A stretch of 64,000 nt of DNA from Clostridia bacterium (GTDB lineage Bacteria; Bacillota; Clostridia; Oscillospirales; CAG-272): positions 1-64,000 of the forward strand of contig JAFUPC010000079.1 in NCBI GenBank assembly GCA_017481495.1, in the 5' to 3' direction. The position numbers and the translations under genes were made by a program. This document shows positions 60,652-64,000 of the stretch, piece by piece (position 1 is the stretch's first letter; every line of letters starts with the position of its first letter). The notes beneath the pieces were generated by a model. It worked only from the letters and a program-made list of their open reading frames with translations. It ran no database searches and was not told the origin of the DNA.

Positions 60652-60810
60652 TAGAAAAGGGTTTGCGTTTAATTAAATTGGAATTTTCATTGGTAAGGAT
60701 GCAAACGATAAGATTCGCACAATAAACCTTCCCTCTTGCACGAACCGTTAACTCTGCTTTCTCGTGAAAGTAAAGCCCCAACATCATCACCCCCAAAGGA
60801 GATCCCCCCC

Positions 60811-61683
60811 ATGACAACCGAACTCACCGTCCGCGCGCCCGCGAAAATCAACCTCTACCTTGCCGTGACCGGCAAAGAGGACAACGGGTATCACACCGTG
60901 GAAACGGTCATGCAGGCAATTTCGCTGTATGACTGTGTAAATATCACCCGCGCGGATGACGGAGATGCACCCATTATCCTCACCTGTGATGTGCCGGCGG
61001 TGCCGTGCGGGGAGGACAACCTTGCGTGGCGGGCGGCGGAGGTGTTTTTTGCGGAAAGCGGAATGCGGTTTCCCGTGCGCATCCACATCAAAAAGCACAT
61101 TCCCATCGCTGGCGGTCTTGCGGGCGGAAGCACGGATGCGGCGGCGGTTCTGTGCGCGCTCAACCGTCTTGCGGGAGAACCGCTGTCCCGCGAGACCCTC
61201 CTGTCCGCCGGTGCAAAGCTCGGCATGGACGTGCCGTTCTGCGTGCTGTCGTGTCTCGGTGTCACCGCCGCGCTCGGACTGCATTACGGGGAAATCATGT
61301 TTCCCTGCAAACCGCTTGTGGGCATGACCGTCGTTGTCGCCTCCTCCGGGGAAAGCGTTTCCACGCCGTGGGCATACAAGCGGATGGATGCCGTACCGCT
61401 CGCCGCACCCGGTTACGCGCCGCTTCTGGGGGCGCTGGATGCGGGGGACACCGATGGGGTACTTTCGACCATGTATAATGCGTTTGAGGAAGTCATTCTT
61501 CCCCTGTGTCCGAGTGCGGCACAGTGCCGGGAGATCCTGCTATCCTCCCGCGCGGATGCGGTCATGATGTCCGGCAGCGGGCCGACGGTGATCGCATTGT
61601 ATCACGAGGAAAACGCCGCACATATTGCCGCGCAGGAATTGCAGAAAGCGGGATTTTCGGCGGCGGTGTGTGAGACGATTTGA
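60811..61683 (+). CDS. ispE: 4-(cytidine 5'-diphospho)-2-C-methyl-D-erythritol kinase (IspE)
   Basis: 290 residues from ATG 60811 (AAAGGAGA upstream). GHMP kinase fold: RAPAKINLYLAV with Lys12, the ATP loop HIPIAGGLAGGSTDAAA near residues 96-112, and SGSGPTVIALY near the end. Phosphorylates CDP-ME in the MEP isoprenoid pathway, source of the dimethylallyl donor for MiaA and of undecaprenyl carriers. The 159-bp gap after the DUF362 gene holds an AT-rich GTTTGC/GCAAAC inverted pair and no gene. Confidence 0.94.
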   Translation: MTTELTVRAPAKINLYLAVTGKEDNGYHTVETVMQAISLYDCVNITRADDGDAPIILTCDVPAVPCGEDNLAWRAAEVFFAESGMRFPVRIHIKKHIPIAGGLAGGSTDAAAVLCALNRLAGEPLSRETLLSAGAKLGMDVPFCVLSCLGVTAALGLHYGEIMFPCKPLVGMTVVVASSGESVSTPWAYKRMDAVPLAAPGYAPLLGALDAGDTDGVLSTMYNAFEEVILPLCPSAAQCREILLSSRADAVMMSGSGPTVIALYHEENAAHIAAQELQKAGFSAAVCETI

Positions 61684-61720
61684 GGAGTGCTCTTTACAAA
61701 TTACAAAATCATAAAAACAT

Positions 61721-61768
61721 AAGATTGCCGTAATGCCCTCTCCAAAGGACACCCGGCAATCTTTTTTC
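61721..61768. terminator. Shared terminator of ispE and dapA
   Basis: AAGATTGCCG (61721-61730) pairs with CGGCAATCTT (61754-61763) followed by T6. It reads well on + for ispE; on minus it overlaps the last bases of dapA, so convergent transcripts both end here. Confidence 0.85.
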
Positions 61769-62654
61769 ACAGAAACGCTTCCGCCATCTGCGCGATCCGC
61801 CGCGAATCTTCCGCATTCATCGGACACAGGGGCAGGCGGAACACCTCTGCGCACATTCCGAGTTGTGCCATTGCGCATTTAACGGGAATGGGATTGACCT
61901 CGGAAAACAATGCGCGATTGAGCGACGCATATCGGCACTGCAGTTCCGCCGCACGGGCGGTATTGCCGGAAAACCATGCTTCACACATCTCCGAGACGGC
62001 ATACGGGCAGAGATTCGACAGAACGGAGATCACCCCGACAGCGCCGACCGACAGCATCGGCACAGTCACACCGTCGGAACCGGAATAGACGGCAAGGCGG
62101 TCGCCTGTCATGGAACGGATAAGCGGTACCCGCTCGAGATCGCCCGCCGCATCCTTTAAGGCGACAATGTTATCATGCACGGCAAGTCTGGCATAAGTTT
62201 CCGGCGTGACATGGAGACCCGTGCGGGACGGGACCTCGTACAGGATGACGGGCAGTGGTGATGCGTCCGCAATGGCAGTATAATGGCGGTACAGCCCCTC
62301 CTGCGAGCATTTGTTGTAATAAGGGGTTACGACCAGCACCGCATCCGCGCCCGCCTGTGCCGCCTCCCGGACGAGCGAAACGGCACGAGCTGTGGTCGGT
62401 GCGCCGCATCCGGCGATAATGGGCATCCCGGCACCGGCTTCCTCGCGTGCGATCTCACACAGGCGGATATGTTCGGTATCGGTCAGTGCAGATGCTTCTC
62501 CGGTCGTTCCCGCCGTGACGAGCGCCCGGATCCCCGCATCACACTGCCGGCGGACAAGGTTACGGAATGCACTCTCGTCGATGCGGTCGGGATTGTTCTT
62601 TTCAAACGGTGTGACAAGCGCGGTCGCCGCGCCGCGGAACAAGAGGTCTTGCAT
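61767..62654 (-). CDS. dapA: 4-hydroxy-tetrahydrodipicolinate synthase (DapA)
   Basis: 295 residues from ATG 62654 with AAAGGAA upstream. TIM barrel of the DHDPS/NAL family: TAGTTGEASALTDTEH (residues 47-62), VVTPYYNK, Tyr139 in ILYEVPSRTG, and the Schiff-base Lys167 in IVALKDAAGD. Family consensus is YNVPSRTG; here Asn is Glu. Makes the precursor of diaminopimelate for wall peptides and dipicolinate for spores. A single gene with no dap neighbours. Confidence 0.92.
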   Translation of the reverse strand: MQDLLFRGAATALVTPFEKNNPDRIDESAFRNLVRRQCDAGIRALVTAGTTGEASALTDTEHIRLCEIAREEAGAGMPIIAGCGAPTTARAVSLVREAAQAGADAVLVVTPYYNKCSQEGLYRHYTAIADASPLPVILYEVPSRTGLHVTPETYARLAVHDNIVALKDAAGDLERVPLIRSMTGDRLAVYSGSDGVTVPMLSVGAVGVISVLSNLCPYAVSEMCEAWFSGNTARAAELQCRYASLNRALFSEVNPIPVKCAMAQLGMCAEVFRLPLCPMNAEDSRRIAQMAEAFL

Positions 62655-62765
62655 AAGTTTGTTTCCTTTCGGGTGTGGATTTGGATGCAATTTCAGTTTA
62701 TGACGTGAGGGGGAGAGTGGTGCGGAGGATGGTTTTTCTTTTGTTGTAATATGGTTTATTAATTA

Positions 62766-62841
62766 AAACTTTGCTTTTGCAAGGATATCGGCATATAACC
62801 GATATGCGGCGAGCGAACATCAACTTCGTTTCGCCCCTACA
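62766..62841. repeat. Diverged relative of the palindromic repeat
   Basis: In the 348-bp gap between dapA and the fucosidase. TTGC-TTTT-GCAA and ATATCGG (62785-62791)/CCGATAT (62799-62805) hairpins are followed by GTTTCGCCCCTACA near 62829. This repeats the plan of the 13.3-kb element (GC-type hairpin, ATATCG hairpin, CGCCCCTACA end) but with different bases. The rest of the gap is non-coding apart from the promoter at 62938. Confidence 0.55.
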
Positions 62842-62937
62842 AGTGAGTAGGTACACCGCTCCTTAAACTGACAGCATTTCTGTTTATCACTCTTCCCTCC
62901 TGCTCGTATCCTTACCAAAGAAAATTTCCAAAACCCA

Positions 62938-62966
62938 TTGACATCCCCCGCACAATATGCTATAAT
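62938..62966 (+). promoter_or_regulatory. Sigma-A promoter of the fucosidase gene
   Basis: Perfect TTGACA (62938-62943), 17-nt spacer, TATAAT (62961-62966) with TGC extension. Start codon 37 nt downstream after AAGGAGGAA. Confidence 0.88.
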
Positions 62967-63002
62967 GACCTCAACAAAATATTTCCATACAAGGAGGAAC
63001 CA

Positions 63003-64000
63003 ATGTATTCCAATTACGAGTTCGACAAAACGCTTGTCACCTGCGTCCCATCCCCGCGGCAGCTTGCGGTGGAAGAAATGGAGTTCTACGCATTCGCGCA
63101 TTTCACGGTCAACACGTTCACCGACAAGGAATGGGGCGACGGCACGGAGCCGGAATCTGTGTTCAATCCGACCGCCTTTGATGCCGACCAGTGGGTGGAT
63201 GCGCTGAAATCGGCGGGCATCGGCGGGCTGATCCTCACCTGCAAGCATCACGACGGCTTCTGTCTGTGGCCGTCCCGATACACAGAGCACTGTGTGAAGA
63301 ACAGTCCGTGGAAGAATGGGCAGGGCGACATCGTGCGCGAGGTCTCCGATGCCTGCCGCCGCGGCGGGATCAAGTTCGGCGTGTACCTCTCCCCGTGGGA
63401 CAGAAACTGCGCGCTCTACGGACAGGGCAAGCCCTACGACGATTATTTCTGCGGTCAGCTGACGGAACTGCTCACAGACTACGGCGACATCTTCACTGTC
63501 TGGTTTGACGGCGCGTGCGGCGAGGGGTCGAACGGCAAAAAGCAGGTCTACGATTTTGACCGGTATTATGCACTCATCCGTGAACTTCAGCCGGATGCCG
63601 CCATCTCCATCTGCGGGCCTGACATCCGCTGGTGCGGCAACGAAGCAGGCGACACACGCGAAAGCGAATGGTCCACACTCCCCGCTTCCCTGCTCTCCCC
63701 GGAAGAGGTCGCGGCGAGGAGCCAGACCGCGGACGACGAGGAATTCCGCAATTTGAAAATCAAGGAAGACGAACGCGATCTCGGCAGCCGCCGTGTCCTG
63801 CGCTACGCAAAGGAACTTGCATGGCGACCCGCGGAAGCGGACACCTCCATCCGTCCCGGCTGGTTCTACCACGCGCATGAAGACGACAAGGTGAAATCCC
63901 TTGACAAGCTGCTCGACATTTGGTACCGCACCGTCGGCGGCAACTGTACCCTGCTCTTAAACATCCCGCCGGACAGACGCGGACTGTTCCACGAAAACGA
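63003..64000 (+). CDS. GH29 alpha-L-fucosidase, 3' end outside window
   Basis: At least 332 residues and open to the window edge. TIM barrel with YAFAHFTVNTFTDKEWGDG, LTCKHHDGFCLWPS, GIKFGVYLSPWDRN and the nucleophile Asp in FTVWFDGACGEG near residue 169, the GH29 pattern. SIRPGWFYHAHEDDKVKSLD and NCTLLLNIPPDRRG follow as in the family. No signal peptide, so it cleaves fucosides in the cytoplasm. It has its own consensus promoter. Other genes of a fucose utilisation locus may lie beyond the window. Confidence 0.93.
   Translation, partial: MYSNYEFDKTLVTCVPSPRQLAVEEMEFYAFAHFTVNTFTDKEWGDGTEPESVFNPTAFDADQWVDALKSAGIGGLILTCKHHDGFCLWPSRYTEHCVKNSPWKNGQGDIVREVSDACRRGGIKFGVYLSPWDRNCALYGQGKPYDDYFCGQLTELLTDYGDIFTVWFDGACGEGSNGKKQVYDFDRYYALIRELQPDAAISICGPDIRWCGNEAGDTRESEWSTLPASLLSPEEVAARSQTADDEEFRNLKIKEDERDLGSRRVLRYAKELAWRPAEADTSIRPGWFYHAHEDDKVKSLDKLLDIWYRTVGGNCTLLLNIPPDRRGLFHEN

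Noticed and set aside
60652..60810. Terminator after the DUF362 gene
   Set aside because: The GTTTGC/GCAAAC pair has a long AT-rich loop and no T-run following the second arm.

Overview
The window looks like the chromosome of an endospore-forming, Gram-positive member of the Clostridia (Bacillota), probably near Oscillospirales/Ruminococcaceae and probably gut-associated. Reasons: a complete spoIIIAA-AH operon, ytfJ, DivIVA/SepF/YlmH division genes, HPr kinase, a ROK glucokinase, Clostridia-style gene orders (lon-engB-M50-scpA-scpB-DUF2953-ytfJ-dacF-rluB; HlyD-yggS-sepF-yggT-ylmH-divIVA-lspA-rluD; miaB-ymcA-mutS-mutL), sigma-A promoters with extended -10 boxes, and strong AGGAGG-type ribosome binding sites. 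Coding DNA is GC-rich, while promoters are AT-rich. The species is inferred, not proven. No prophage, IS transposase, CRISPR array, rRNA or tRNA gene was seen.

Layout. 1-1280 (-): 3' truncated six-hairpin glycosidase. 1469-6410 (-): spoIIIA operon. 6562-16128 (-): tgt, mutL, mutS, a YmcA/YlbF protein, a MITE-like repeat, miaB and a transglutaminase-like protein without a catalytic Cys. 16366-21156 (+): gltX, glnS, a permuted NlpC/P60 protein and a lipoprotein. 21201-31405 (-): a long run from lon down to an MBL-fold hydrolase. 31889-34029 (+): DUF1643 protein and an orphan solute-binding lipoprotein. 34186-34827 (-): YitT-type membrane protein. 35004-44604 (+): queA, miaA, HlyD-like adaptor, the division/lipoprotein cluster and a PHP phosphatase. 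44724-47435: AraC regulator divergent from a second solute-binding lipoprotein. 47491-50436 (-): methyltransferase, glcK, hprK. 50650-53833 (+): trpS, TagO/WecA-type transferase, unknown membrane protein. 53839-55205 (-): three unknown genes. 55292-61683 (+): GH106-like enzyme, Lrp regulator, aminotransferase, DUF362 ferredoxin-like protein, ispE. 61767-62654 (-): dapA. 63003-64000 (+): 5' part of a GH29 alpha-L-fucosidase.

How the genes fit together. Most of the window is housekeeping: translation and tRNA modification (tgt and queA for queuosine; miaA and miaB for ms2i6A; gltX, glnS, trpS; rluB, rluD), mismatch repair, chromosome segregation (scpAB), proteolysis (lon), division, wall synthesis and carbon control (hprK, glcK). 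The accessory layer is carbohydrate-related: three glycosidases suggesting rhamnose- and fucose-containing glycans, and two orphan solute-binding lipoproteins, one probably controlled by the neighbouring AraC protein through three 19-bp direct repeats.

Most worth a second look: the unknown three-gene cluster at 53.8-55.2 kb; the AraC direct-repeat operator; the 161-bp palindromic element and its relatives; short GTGAA-type repeats that have entered the reading frames of mutL, miaA and an unknown gene; the Cys-rich YmcA-like protein beside miaB; and a structured leader ahead of lspA.
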